Origin: Anaeromyxobacter soli
Lineage (GTDB): Bacteria > Myxococcota > Myxococcia > Myxococcales > Anaeromyxobacteraceae
Direction of reading: 5' to 3'
Assembly: GCF_022808855.1 (NCBI RefSeq)
Contig: NZ_JAKZLF010000003.1
Span: 178,575-242,574 of the forward strand
DNA: 64,000 bases
Below the pieces are notes generated by a model. The model did not search any database, was not told the origin of the DNA, and saw only the letters and a list, made by a program, of their open reading frames with translations. The number at the start of each line of letters is the position of its first letter. Within the stretch, counting starts at the first letter, position 1. The position numbers and the translations under genes were made by a program. Below are positions 25,953 to 40,457 of the stretch, piece by piece.

Positions 25953-27899
25953 ATGTCCGACCCCCCGTCGCGTCCCCCACCCTGGCGTGCGCTGGCGCGC
26001 GCGCTGTCCCGCTGGGTGGACGCCGCGGGCTCGACCGGGCGGGCGCTCCAGGGCGGCCTGTCGCTGCTCGTCCCGGAGGCGCCGCTCGAGCTGCGCATCG
26101 CGGGGCGCGTGCTCCTCCACGCCGCCGTGGTCGGCCTGCTCGCGGGGGTGGTCGGCGCCGCCTTCTTCGCCGCGCTCGAGCTCGGCCAGCGCGTCCTCCT
26201 GCACGGCCTCGCCGGCTTCGAGCCGGCGCGCGCTCGAGGGGAGGTGGTCGTCGCAGCCGCGAAGACCGCGGCGTTCCGGCCCTGGCTCCTCGCGCTCCTG
26301 CCCGCCGCGGGCGGCCTCGTGAGCGGGCTCCTCACGAGCGCGTTCGCCCCGGAGGCGGCCGGCGGCGGCGGCGACGCGACGATCGAGGGGTACCACCGCG
26401 GCGGCCTGTTCCGCTGGCGGGTCGTGCCGGTGAAGTTCGCCGCGGCCTTCGCCGCGCTGTCGTCCGGCGGGTCCGGCGGGCGCGAGGGCCCGACGATGCA
26501 GATCGGCGCGGCCATCGGCTCGGTCGCGGCGCGGCTCCTCCCCACCAGCCGCCGGGAGCGGCGCGTCCTCTTCGTGGCCGGCATCGCCGCGGGCATCGCG
26601 GCCGTGTTCCGCACCCCGCTCGGCGCCGCCCTGCTCGCGACGGAGATGCTGTACCGGGACGACTTCGAGGCCGACGCGCTGGTGCCGTCGATCCTCGCGA
26701 GCGTCATCTCCTACTCGGTCGTGATCGCCGCGTTCGGCGAGACGACCCTCCTCGGCCTGTCGCTGCGGTTTCCGTTCTCGCCACGCCAGCTTCCGCTCTT
26801 CGCGGTCCTCGCGGTCTTCGTCTCGCTCGCCGCGGTGGGCTTCGTGCGCATGCTCCGGGCGGTGCAGGCCCTCTCGCGCAGGACGCCCGGCCCCCGCTGG
26901 CTGCGCCCCGCCCTGGGCGGTCTCGGGGCCGGCGTGCTCGGCGCCGCGATCGCCGTCGCGCTGGGAGCCTGGCTCGGCCCGGAGGCCCGGGGCTTCGGCG
27001 TGATGGGCGGCGGGTACGGGACCGCGCAGGTCGCGATGGACGGCGCGCCGTGGTTCCCCGCCGGGTGGCAGCTCGTGGCGCTCCTGCTCGCCATGGCGGC
27101 GGCCAAGGCGATCGCGTCCGCCCTCACCATCGGGTTCGGCGCGGCGGTCGGTGACTTCGCCCCCTCCCTCGTCGTGGGCGCGCTGGTCGGCGCCGCGTTC
27201 GGGTACGCCGCCCGGGCGGCGTTCGGCGATCCCGGGATCGAGCCGGCGGCGTTCGCGCTCGTCGGGATGGGCGCGTTCTACGGGGGCGTGGCGCACGTGC
27301 CGCTCTCCGCGCTCGTGCTCGTCGCGGAGCTCGCCGGGAGCTACGACCTGCTCGTCCCGATGATGCTGACGGTCGGGATCTCGTACGTGGCGCTCAGGCG
27401 CTGGTCGCTCTACCCCGCCCAGCCGCGGAGCCGCGCCACGGCGACCGGCGGCGCGAGCGACGTGCTGCGACAGGCGCTGGCGCGGCCCGCGGCCGAGCTG
27501 CTCGTGCTGCCCGACCTGCCGGACTTCCCCGAGGAGGCCCCGCTCTCCGCCGTGGCGGCGGCGAGCGCCGGCACGAGCCAGCGGGTCGCGCTCGTCCGCG
27601 GGGCCGACGGTCGCCCGCGGGGCCTCGTCGATCTCGCCCTCCTCGGCGCGCTCGATCCCGCGGAGCTCGGCTGGACGCGCGCGGCCGACGCGATGGTGCC
27701 CTTCGCCGCGCTCTCGCCCTCGGCGTCGTGGCGCGACGCCATCGCGGCGCTGCACCGGCACGGCCTGCCGCAGCTCCCCGTCGTCCAGGCGGGCGCCGTG
27801 CTCGGCTGGGTGGGGGAGCGCGAGCTCGCGCGCGCAGCCCTCGAGCTCGAGCTCGGAGCGACGCCCCCGCTCGCGCCCGCCTCGGGCGAGCCCGGCTAG
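25953..27899 (+). CDS. ClC-family chloride channel or antiporter with CBS-like tail
   Basis: 648 residues. The ClC membrane domain (about 45-480) has GSGGREGP with the gating Glu, and VGDFAPSLVVGA corresponding to the GxFxP chloride-site motif. The first chloride-site motif, normally GSGIP, is replaced by a Gly-rich GGGGDATIEG, so the selectivity filter is atypical. The C-terminal region (about 500-630) resembles a degenerate CBS pair. Family members either conduct chloride or exchange it for protons; the retained gating Glu is compatible with exchange. A second, different ClC gene lies at 56,350. Confidence 0.9.
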   Translation: MSDPPSRPPPWRALARALSRWVDAAGSTGRALQGGLSLLVPEAPLELRIAGRVLLHAAVVGLLAGVVGAAFFAALELGQRVLLHGLAGFEPARARGEVVVAAAKTAAFRPWLLALLPAAGGLVSGLLTSAFAPEAAGGGGDATIEGYHRGGLFRWRVVPVKFAAAFAALSSGGSGGREGPTMQIGAAIGSVAARLLPTSRRERRVLFVAGIAAGIAAVFRTPLGAALLATEMLYRDDFEADALVPSILASVISYSVVIAAFGETTLLGLSLRFPFSPRQLPLFAVLAVFVSLAAVGFVRMLRAVQALSRRTPGPRWLRPALGGLGAGVLGAAIAVALGAWLGPEARGFGVMGGGYGTAQVAMDGAPWFPAGWQLVALLLAMAAAKAIASALTIGFGAAVGDFAPSLVVGALVGAAFGYAARAAFGDPGIEPAAFALVGMGAFYGGVAHVPLSALVLVAELAGSYDLLVPMMLTVGISYVALRRWSLYPAQPRSRATATGGASDVLRQALARPAAELLVLPDLPDFPEEAPLSAVAAASAGTSQRVALVRGADGRPRGLVDLALLGALDPAELGWTRAADAMVPFAALSPSASWRDAIAALHRHGLPQLPVVQAGAVLGWVGERELARAALELELGATPPLAPASGEPG

Positions 27900-27906
27900 G
27901 GCGGAG

Positions 27907-28707
27907 CTACCGCTCTGGCTGGACCGCGCGCGCGAGCGACTCAGCCCGCGACTCCCGCCCGTCGAGGCGGCTGCGCTCCTCCACGAGGAGGCGGAGGAGA
28001 TCGTCGATCGCATCCTGGCTGGCGAGCCGGTACGCGGCGGCGCTCGCCTCGCTCGCGCCGATCACCACGCCGACGACTCCGGGCGCCCGGAACGCGTCCT
28101 CGTCGGTGGCGTCGTCGCCGACGTACAGGGCGGTCCGGCAGCCGCTCCGCTCGAGGAGCTCCGCGATGGCGTCCCCCTTCGTCGGCGCGTCCGCCGGGAC
28201 CGCGTTCACGACCGCGTGGCCGCCGAAGACGCGCGCCCCCGGGAGCGTGGCGGCCGCCTCGCGGATGGCGAGCTCGGCGGCGGCCGGCTCCGCCGCGCGC
28301 CGGTAGTGGATCGCGATCGAGAGCCCCTTGTCCTCGATCTCGACGCCCGGGAGGTCGCCGAGGCGCGCCGTGAGCGCCGCGCGCCAGCCGAGCACCGTCC
28401 CGCGCGGGGACCGGTCCACCGGCCCGAACCCCGCCTCCGCGCCGTGGTTCCCGACCCACGCCACGAGGGGCACGCCCTCGAGCCGGGGGGCGAGATCCGC
28501 GCGGGAGCGCCCCGAGACCACGACGCACGGGTAGAGCAGCGCCGCGACGCGCAGGAGCGCGCGCGTGTCGGGCCGCATCAGGGCGCGGCCGGGCTCGTCC
28601 ACGATGGGGGCGAGCGTGCCGTCGAAGTCGAACGCGAGGAGCGCCCGGTCGTGCGCGATCGCGGCGATGGCCTGCCGCGAGGGCGCGGCGAGCAGGTCGG
28701 GGATCAT
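27907..28707 (-). CDS. otsB: Trehalose-6-phosphate phosphatase
   Basis: Dephosphorylates trehalose 6-phosphate to trehalose, the second step of the OtsA-OtsB pathway, in the cytoplasm. 266 residues of the HAD superfamily: motif I LLAFDFDGTLAPI (nucleophile Asp and DxD), motif II VVSGRSR, the cap residues VGNHGAE, a Lys in APTKGDA and motif IV YVGDDATDEDAF. The start overlaps the otsA stop as ATGA, so the two proteins are made together. The C-terminal 15 residues are Arg-rich and variable. Confidence 0.95.
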   Translation of the reverse strand: MIPDLLAAPSRQAIAAIAHDRALLAFDFDGTLAPIVDEPGRALMRPDTRALLRVAALLYPCVVVSGRSRADLAPRLEGVPLVAWVGNHGAEAGFGPVDRSPRGTVLGWRAALTARLGDLPGVEIEDKGLSIAIHYRRAAEPAAAELAIREAAATLPGARVFGGHAVVNAVPADAPTKGDAIAELLERSGCRTALYVGDDATDEDAFRAPGVVGVVIGASEASAAAYRLASQDAIDDLLRLLVEERSRLDGRESRAESLARAVQPER

Positions 28708-30974
28708 GGCTTCACCTCGTGGACGCTGCGCAGGCCCAGGTTGAGCCGGGTGGAGAGGCGGTCCCGCTGGCGGAGGCGCGCCGCGTCCACGAGCATGCGC
28801 CCCGCCCATCGGTACACGTTGAAGTCGGCCACGAACGCGCGCATCGCGCGCATGCGGGCCGCCTGCTCGTCGGGAGGCATGGCGATGGCCGTCGCGAGCG
28901 CCGCGCTCGCCTCCTCGATGTCGTACGGGTTCACGAGGAGCGCCTCGGTGAGCTCGCGCGCCGCGCCGGTGAAGCGCGAGAGCACGAGCACGCCGCGCTC
29001 GTCGTCCCGGGCCGCCACGAACTCCTTGGCGACGAGGTTCATGCCGTCGTGCAGCGAGGAGACGTAGCAGACGTCGGCGGCGCGGAGGTACCGGAAGATG
29101 GTGGGCGGCTCGTGGTGCGCGCGCAGGAGCGCGATCGGCCGCCACGCACCCTCCGCGAAGCGGGCGTTCACGCGGCTGGCGATCGCGTCGACCCGCTCGG
29201 AGAGCTCGCGGTACTTGTCGATGAGCGTGCGGCTCGGCGCGGAGAGCTGGACGAACGTGAAGCGGCCGCGCAGGTGCGGGAAGCGCTCGAGGAGCCGCTC
29301 CACCGCGAGCAGCCGCTCCTCGATGCCCTTCGTGTAGTCGAGCCGATCCACCCCGACGCCGAGCTTCGCGTCGGGCGGGAGCCCCAGCTCCGCGAGCACC
29401 TGCCGCCGGCACTCCGAGGGCGGCGGCGCCTCCGCGGCCCAGCGGTTCGGCCAGTCGATCGAGATCGGGTAGGCGCGCACGAGCGACTCGCGGCCGCCGA
29501 GCACGACCGACTGCCGCTCGCGGTCGAGGCGCGCCTCGAGGAAGCGGTCCACCCCGTCGAAGAAGTTGTTGCAGTGGAGCTGGGTGTGGAAGCCGACGAC
29601 GCTCGAGCCGAGCATGCCGTCGAGCAGCTCGTTCGCCCACGGGCAGATCCCGAAGCGCTCGGCGTTCGGCCAGGGGACGTGCCAGAAGCTGATGATGGTT
29701 GCGCGCGGCAGCCGCTCGCGGATCATCCGGGGCGCGAGGGCGAAGTGGTAGTCCTGCACGAGGACGATCGGGTCGGGCCCGTCCACCTCCTCGCAGACGG
29801 CCTCGGCGAAGCGGCGGTTCACGCGCTGGTACTCGCGCCAGTCCTGCGCGCGGAACACCGGTCGCGTATGCGCCACGTGGCAGAGCGGCCAGAGGCCCTC
29901 GTTCGAGAAGCCGTAATAGTAGCCGCGCTCCTCCTCCGGCGTGAGCCACACCCGGCGGATCGCGTAGGACTCCTCGCCCGGCGGGACGCGCACCCGGTCG
30001 TGGCCGTCCACCGCGGCGCGGTCGGCGGTGCCGCTCCCGTGCGCGACCCACACGCCCGAGCAGGCGCGCATCACCGGCTCGAGCGCGGTCACGAGGCCGC
30101 TCGCCGGGTGCAGCACGCGCATGCTCCCGTCCGGCGCGCGGTCGTGGATATAGGGCTCGCGGTTCGCCAGCGTGACGATCCCCTCGCCGTGGAGCGTCTC
30201 CGTCAGCGTCCGGTGGAGCCGCTCGGCCGACCAGCGGCCGCCGGTGCCGTGGCCCTGCTCCGCGGCGAGGTCCGACACGAGCTGGCGGACGTCGGAGAGC
30301 AGCGGCTGGAACTCCTTGCGCGGGGAGCGGACGGCGGCCCCCGGGACGGAGCGCCCGAGGGTGAGGACCCGGCGCAGCTCCTCGTTCCACGTCCGCCACG
30401 ACAGGCGCCGCACGAACACGGTGAGGATCGAGGCGAGGATCGCGACGATCGCGAACGCGCCGGCGGTGTAGCGGCGCAGCGCGGCCTCGCGGCGCGCGAC
30501 GAAGCTGAGGTCGTGGACGAGCGCGACGTGGGCGAGGACCGCCCCGTCGTCGTCGAGGAGAGGCTGGACGGTGAAGTGGACGAGCCCGCCCTCCGCGTCC
30601 TCGACCCGGTCGAGCTCGAGCCGCTCCCCCTCGGCCGGGACCCCGAACCGCTCGCCGAGCGCGTCGCACTCGTACGCGCTCGGGCCGACCCCCGTGCGCG
30701 CCACGGTCCGCATCCCGCGCCCGCACACCGACGCCGCCATGATGCGGTCGTCGCGGGCGATCTCGGCGAGCACCGCCCCCACCCGCCGCCGATCGCCCGA
30801 CGCGAGGTGCGTGGCGAGCGCCTCGCGGGCGCCAGCCACCACGAGGTGCGCGCGCAGGCCGACGTCCTTCTCGTACCAGGCCCGGGCCGTCCCGTTCAGG
30901 AGCGCAGCGGCCGCCCAGGCGAGCCCCGCCAGGACGACCACCAGCGGGAGGAGGACCCGAACGAAGGCTCGCAC
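28704..30974 (-). CDS. otsA: Membrane-anchored trehalose-6-phosphate synthase with N-terminal sensor domain
   Basis: The GT20 domain (about 270-740) transfers glucose from a nucleotide sugar to glucose 6-phosphate. Motifs: ANREPYIHD, VQDYHFALAPRMIRERLP, FWHVPWPNAERFGICPW, VGVDRLDYTKGIEERLLAVE and DGMNLVAKEFVAAR. Unlike ordinary OtsA (about 460-500 residues), this 756-residue protein begins with TM1 (about 4-26), a domain of about 140 residues outside the membrane resembling a Cache/PAS-like kinase sensor, TM2 (about 171-188) and a HAMP-like helical linker (190-260). Trehalose synthesis may therefore be tuned by an envelope signal; this is inference. The GTG start at 30974 is preferred over a GTG 26 codons upstream because a promoter-like pair ends six bases before it. 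Confidence 0.9.
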   Translation of the reverse strand: MRAFVRVLLPLVVVLAGLAWAAAALLNGTARAWYEKDVGLRAHLVVAGAREALATHLASGDRRRVGAVLAEIARDDRIMAASVCGRGMRTVARTGVGPSAYECDALGERFGVPAEGERLELDRVEDAEGGLVHFTVQPLLDDDGAVLAHVALVHDLSFVARREAALRRYTAGAFAIVAILASILTVFVRRLSWRTWNEELRRVLTLGRSVPGAAVRSPRKEFQPLLSDVRQLVSDLAAEQGHGTGGRWSAERLHRTLTETLHGEGIVTLANREPYIHDRAPDGSMRVLHPASGLVTALEPVMRACSGVWVAHGSGTADRAAVDGHDRVRVPPGEESYAIRRVWLTPEEERGYYYGFSNEGLWPLCHVAHTRPVFRAQDWREYQRVNRRFAEAVCEEVDGPDPIVLVQDYHFALAPRMIRERLPRATIISFWHVPWPNAERFGICPWANELLDGMLGSSVVGFHTQLHCNNFFDGVDRFLEARLDRERQSVVLGGRESLVRAYPISIDWPNRWAAEAPPPSECRRQVLAELGLPPDAKLGVGVDRLDYTKGIEERLLAVERLLERFPHLRGRFTFVQLSAPSRTLIDKYRELSERVDAIASRVNARFAEGAWRPIALLRAHHEPPTIFRYLRAADVCYVSSLHDGMNLVAKEFVAARDDERGVLVLSRFTGAARELTEALLVNPYDIEEASAALATAIAMPPDEQAARMRAMRAFVADFNVYRWAGRMLVDAARLRQRDRLSTRLNLGLRSVHEVKP

Positions 30975-30980
30975 CCGGGC

Positions 30981-31009
30981 ATAGTGCGATCGACTCGTTT
31001 GTGTTGCAA
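30981..31009 (-). promoter_or_regulatory. Candidate promoter of otsA-otsB, implying a leaderless start
   Basis: On the minus strand TTGCAA (31009-31004) is followed after 17 bases by CACTAT (30986-30981), and the GTG of otsA begins seven bases after the hexamer. There is no Shine-Dalgarno sequence. The -35 matches four of six and the -10 three of six consensus bases, so this is a moderate prediction. Confidence 0.4.
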
Positions 31010-31115
31010 CCGGCCCCGCGGGCCCACGAGCGGACGGCTCCGCGCGGCGCACCCCGCCGGTGGCGCGCCCGCCACGCAGACGGGTCGCGCCCGCGGCTCT
31101 GCAGGGTGGCAGGGA

Positions 31116-31538
31116 TCAGTTCCGGGCGGCCTGCCCGGCGGCCATGCGCTGGGCGCGGCCCGGCTCGACGGCCTGCGGCGGGCAGAACGCCCGCACGACC
31201 GACACCAGCCGCTCGAGGTCGAACGGCTTCTCGAGGTGACCGTCCGCGCCGGGCGGGCGCTCCTTCACCGCCGCGCTCATCGTCACGACCGCGAGCGAGC
31301 GGAGCCGCGCGTCGGCGCGGATGCGCCCGAGCAGCGCCACCCCGTCGAGCCGCGGGAGGAAGAGGTCGAGCAGCACCAGCGTGGGCCGGAGCCCAGCGTC
31401 GTGCAGGATCTCCCAGCCGTCCTCGCCGTCGACGGCCACCTCGACCCGCGCTCCGAGGAGCTCGAGCAGGTCCGCGAGCGCCTCGCGGATTCCGGGATCG
31501 TCCTCGACGAGGAGGACCGATGTGCGGCTCAGCGGCAT
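31116..31538 (-). CDS. Single-domain response regulator (CheY-like)
   Basis: 140 residues that form one receiver domain: acidic pair in LLVEDDPGIREAL, acceptor Asp in LVLLDLFLPRLDG, conserved Thr/Ser in VVTMSAA and Lys in HLEKPFDLERLV. A short Ala/Gln-rich tail follows. There is no output domain, so it acts through protein contacts or as a phosphate relay. It lies 141 bases upstream of otsA in the same orientation, and may act with the sensor domain of OtsA, although no kinase is adjacent. The ATG has GGGCGAG just upstream; the reading frame extends further but only antisense to the next gene. Confidence 0.9.
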   Translation of the reverse strand: MPLSRTSVLLVEDDPGIREALADLLELLGARVEVAVDGEDGWEILHDAGLRPTLVLLDLFLPRLDGVALLGRIRADARLRSLAVVTMSAAVKERPPGADGHLEKPFDLERLVSVVRAFCPPQAVEPGRAQRMAAGQAARN

Positions 31539-31680
31539 CTCGCCCGAAATCTCCGCTCTCACCCCGGTTTCGGCTACCCCACCCGTCACCCCACGGTCGC
31601 ACGACGCCGAACGGTCGCACCGGCGCCGCCCCCCTGCCTCCTGCATCGACAGGGGCCGGGGAGCATGGTTTTCTCCCGCC

Positions 31681-37471
<5,791 letters not shown>

Positions 37472-37474
<3 letters not shown>

Positions 37475-37526
37475 ACGACAGGTGATTCGCGGTCACCTTC
37501 GGTGACGCGAATCACGCTGTCGTTCA
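37472..37526 (+). terminator. Long hairpin overlapping the homocitrate synthase stop
   Basis: The left arm TGAACGACAG plus GTGATTCGCGGTCACC (37472-37497) pairs with GGTGACGCGAATCAC, G, CTGTCGTTCA (37501-37526) around a three-base loop; only two single-base irregularities break about 25 base pairs. It begins at the TGA stop codon. It may terminate transcription or protect the 3' end. The same hairpin heads the repeat copy at 63,825. Confidence 0.65.
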
Positions 37527-37716
37527 GCGGATGTTCGAACGGGGGCTGCGCCCCCGCCCCGCCGACGGCCGAGCCGTCGTCGGGGCCCCACCCCTGCTCG
37601 CCGGGTCCCTTGCGCCACCGCGCGCGGCTACGCCGCTATCGCGGGTGGCGCCCCGGCGGGCTCGCTACGCTCGCCTGGTCGCGACTCGCGATCGGCCCGT
37701 GCCCGGCGCGCCCCGC
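37472..37716 (+). repeat. Dispersed multi-hairpin repeat, copy A
   Basis: Non-coding stretch filling the gap before the EamA gene. After the long hairpin at its left end it has a core starting ATGTTCGAACGGGGG at 37531, then a run of GC hairpins (GGGGGC-TGC-GCCCCC, GACGGC-CGA-GCCGTC, GCGGC-TAC-GCCGC). Copies with the same order of hairpins occur at 63,825 (same strand) and at 60,942-61,070 (opposite strand). The right end is approximate. The rest of the gap up to 37787 holds only the EamA promoter region. Confidence 0.8.
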
Positions 37717-37787
37717 GCGCGCCCGGCACGCAGACGACGGCGTAACCTGCGCGCGCCGGCCGGCGCGTGCGCTACACTGCGCGCCCC

Positions 37788-38633
37788 GTGCTCACGAGCC
37801 GCCTCCTCATCCTCGCAGCCGCGGTGCTCTGGTCCACGGCCGGCGCCGCCATCAAGACGAGCGGCCTCGACGGCTGGCAGCTCTCCGGCGGCCGCTCGCT
37901 CGTCGCCGGCCTCTTCCTCCTCGCCGCCGTGCGCGAGGCGCGGCGGCGCCCCACCCTGCGCGTCCTCCTCGTCTCCGTCGCCTACGCCTTCACGGTGGTG
38001 CTGTTCGTCGTCGCGACGAAGCTCACCACCGCCGCGAACGCGATCTTCATCCAGGACGCGGCGCCGCTCTTCGTGCTCTTCCTGTCACCGCTGCTCCTGC
38101 GCGAGCTCCCCACCCGAGGCGAGCTCCTCGCGGTGCCGATCTACGCGCTCGGCCTCGGGATGTTCTTCCTCGACGAGCTCTCGGGCGGGCAGCTCGCGGG
38201 GAACCTCATCGCCGTCGGCTCGGGGATCGCGTTCGCCTTCTCGATCGTCGGGCTGCGGCTCCTCAGGGACGAGGGGCCCGCGGCCCTCGTCTACGGGAAC
38301 TTCCTCGCCGCGCTCGTGGCGCTGCCGGTGGGGCTCGGCGGCCCCGCGCCGACGCCGCTCGACCTCGGCCTCGTCCTCTACCTCGGCATCTTCCAGCTCG
38401 GCCTCGCGTACCTCTGCTTCTCGCGCGGCCTCCTGCACACGCCCGCGGTCGAGGCGTCGCTGCTCATGCTGCTCGAGCCGGTGCTGAACCCGATCTGGAC
38501 CTTCCTCGCCGCCGGCGAGCGCCCCGGCCCGTGGGCGATCGCGGGCGGCGCGGGGGTGCTCGCGGCGACCGCCTGGCGGACCGTCGCCCCCGTCGTGGCG
38601 GCGCGCGCCCCGGCCCGGGGATCGAGAGGCTGA
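37788..38633 (+). CDS. EamA/DMT-family transporter
   Basis: 281 residues with ten hydrophobic segments in two EamA halves, typical of drug/metabolite transporters. The opening LLILAAAVLWSTAGAAIKTSGLDGWQLSGGRSLVAGLFLL and the later EASLLMLLEPVLNPIWTFLAAGE are characteristic. Substrate unknown; relatives export amino acids or metabolites. GTG at 37788 is preferred over a GTG seven codons earlier because TACACT, a -10-like hexamer, overlaps the latter region and ends nine bases before 37788. Convergent with the patatin gene. Confidence 0.88.
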   Translation: MLTSRLLILAAAVLWSTAGAAIKTSGLDGWQLSGGRSLVAGLFLLAAVREARRRPTLRVLLVSVAYAFTVVLFVVATKLTTAANAIFIQDAAPLFVLFLSPLLLRELPTRGELLAVPIYALGLGMFFLDELSGGQLAGNLIAVGSGIAFAFSIVGLRLLRDEGPAALVYGNFLAALVALPVGLGGPAPTPLDLGLVLYLGIFQLGLAYLCFSRGLLHTPAVEASLLMLLEPVLNPIWTFLAAGERPGPWAIAGGAGVLAATAWRTVAPVVAARAPARGSRG

Positions 38634-38673
38634 GCGGAGCGGCGTGCCGGACGCGCCGCCCGCGAGCGATCCT

Positions 38674-39843
38674 CTACCCCCGCGCCCGCTCCCGCTGCGG
38701 GGCCCCGAGGAAGAACTCCTGCAGCTCGTCCCGGCGCGTCATCGTGTCGACGTACCCGAGGTCCATCACGCGCTTCAGGTAGATCGGCTCGAACGCGAGA
38801 TACGAGAGCAGGTCCTCGCCCGCGTGACCGGTCGCGCCGATCCCCTTCAGCAGATACCGCAGCATCGCCGGGAACCGATCGTACTCGTCGGCCGCGAGCT
38901 TGCCGAGGTCCTGCGACGGGCGGAGGACGAGGGCCGGCACCGGCCTGAGGTCGACGTCCTGGTGGTTCAGCTTCTCGCGCGGGATGAGCGCGAGGGTCTT
39001 GTTGATCCGCTGCAGGCGCTCGAGGTCGGAGTCGAGCGAGTCGAGGAACACCGCGTTCAGCAGCACGCCGGCGATCTCGGAGAGCGGGAGCTGCTCGTCC
39101 CTGTCCTTCGCCTGGCGCTTCAAGGTCTCCCCGGGCGGCCGCAGGTACCGCACGCTGATGGCGAGGATCCGCTCGGCCCCGAGGTGGATGGCCGGGCTCA
39201 TCGGGTGGCTCATCCGCACGCAGCCGTCCCCGTAGTACGTGCCCTCGACGCGGATGGGCGGGAAGAACACCGGGATCGCCGCCGAGGCCATCACGTGGTC
39301 CAGGGTGAGGCGGGCGCGGATCCCGAGCCGCGTCGAGCGGAGCCACGGCTTGATGTCCGCCGCGCCCTCGAAGAACGTGACGCCGGCGCCGGTGTGGTAG
39401 TTCGTCGCGGAGACCGCGAAGGCGCGCAGCCGCCCGGTGCGGAGGTGCCGGCGCATCCGGCCCATCGGCACCTGGCTCTCGAGCAGCCGGCGGAGCGGGG
39501 CGGGATCGAGCAGGTAGTTGATGCCGGACTTGCCGATGAGGCCGCCCGCGGACAGATCGCGGAGCCAGCGGCTCCCGATGCTCGCGAGCCGCAGGGTGCC
39601 CGTCCGGTAGACACGGTCGGGCGTGAGGGACTCCCAGGTCGCGCGCAGGCGGTGGGTCGCACGGGCGAAGTCCTCGGCGCCCGTGGAGATGACGAAGGAG
39701 TTGATGGCCCCCGCGCTGATCCCCGCGATGATGTCGAACGGGAGCGGGCCCGGGCCGAGCACGTCGGAGAGGGCGCGAAGCGCCCCGACCTGATACGCGG
39801 CGCGGGCGCCTCCGCCCGTCAGCACGAGGCCCGTGTGGCCCAC
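38674..39843 (-). CDS. Patatin-like phospholipase
   Basis: Acyl-ester hydrolase of the patatin family, 389 residues, no signal peptide. The oxyanion loop GGGARAAYQVGALRAL (10-25), nucleophile Ser43 in GISAG and the catalytic Asp in YGDGCVRM (near residue 205) form the Ser-Asp dyad. The C-terminal 100 residues are helical and not family-defining. Bacterial relatives are lipases of membrane lipid turnover or effectors; nothing here indicates secretion. Starts at a GTG without a clear ribosome binding site. Confidence 0.92.
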   Translation of the reverse strand: MGHTGLVLTGGGARAAYQVGALRALSDVLGPGPLPFDIIAGISAGAINSFVISTGAEDFARATHRLRATWESLTPDRVYRTGTLRLASIGSRWLRDLSAGGLIGKSGINYLLDPAPLRRLLESQVPMGRMRRHLRTGRLRAFAVSATNYHTGAGVTFFEGAADIKPWLRSTRLGIRARLTLDHVMASAAIPVFFPPIRVEGTYYGDGCVRMSHPMSPAIHLGAERILAISVRYLRPPGETLKRQAKDRDEQLPLSEIAGVLLNAVFLDSLDSDLERLQRINKTLALIPREKLNHQDVDLRPVPALVLRPSQDLGKLAADEYDRFPAMLRYLLKGIGATGHAGEDLLSYLAFEPIYLKRVMDLGYVDTMTRRDELQEFFLGAPQRERARG

Positions 39844-39942
39844 GGACCAAAGGTAGCGCCGCCTACGCAGCGCGGCATCCTGTCTGCGTGGGATGCCGCG
39901 TCACGTCGGCCCGGTGCGGCGTCCCGATCCGGGCCTGGGATG

Positions 39943-40332
39943 TCAGCGGAGGGCCTTCAGCGCCGCTTTCACGTCGGGGACGGCGAGGTAGAGGTTCATG
40001 CTCCGGGCGCTGCCGGCGGCCCCGACGTAGGCGTACTGCACGTTGATTCCCGCCGCGCCCAGGCGGTCCGCCACCTTCCCGACCGAGTCGGGCCGGTCGG
40101 GGACCGTGACCTCGACAACCTCGTCCTCCGTGCTCTCCCAGCCGTGCGCCGTGAGGATCCGCCTCGCGGCCGCCGGCCTGTCGACCACGAGGCGGACGAA
40201 GCCGCGTCCGTCCATCGAGGCCGCCATGAACGCCCGGATCGTGACGCCCTTCTCGCCGAGCGCGTCGGCGAGCTTGCCGAGGGTTCCGGGCCGGTCCTCC
40301 ACCCACGCCGAGATCTGCTTCGCCCTGGGCAT
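39943..40332 (-). CDS. Tandem ACT-domain regulatory protein
   Basis: 129 residues comprising two ACT domains: KQISAWVEDRPGTLGKLADALGEKGVTI (about 4-32) and VEVTVPDRPDSVGKVADRLGAAGINV (about 73-98), each with the DRPG/DRPD ligand loop. ACT domains bind amino acids; stand-alone pairs are typical of small regulatory proteins whose targets are rarely known. An AGGAGG site (CCAGGAGGCGCGC) precedes the ATG. It lies 125 bases downstream of the D-cysteine desulfhydrase-type gene in the same orientation and may share its transcript. Confidence 0.9.
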   Translation of the reverse strand: MPRAKQISAWVEDRPGTLGKLADALGEKGVTIRAFMAASMDGRGFVRLVVDRPAAARRILTAHGWESTEDEVVEVTVPDRPDSVGKVADRLGAAGINVQYAYVGAAGSARSMNLYLAVPDVKAALKALR

Positions 40333-40457
40333 GCGCGCCTCCTGGCCGCCGCGAGCTTGCGCGGTGAACGGAGCACACATAATCCGGCGCGCCCGGACGT
40401 CCAGCGTCCGAGCGTGCAGCCCCCGTCGGCCCGCCGCTCGCTCGCGGCGTGCGCCGC

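Noticed and set aside
30974..31052. Longer GTG start of otsA at 31,052
   Set aside because: The extra 26 residues are Pro/Ala/Arg-rich and overlap the promoter-like pair; the GTG at 30,974 begins the first membrane helix.
37531..37700. Open frame starting at the ATG of repeat copy A
   Set aside because: The ATG is part of the repeat core, which is also present on non-coding strands of the other copies, and the stems change in a way that keeps pairing rather than reading frame.
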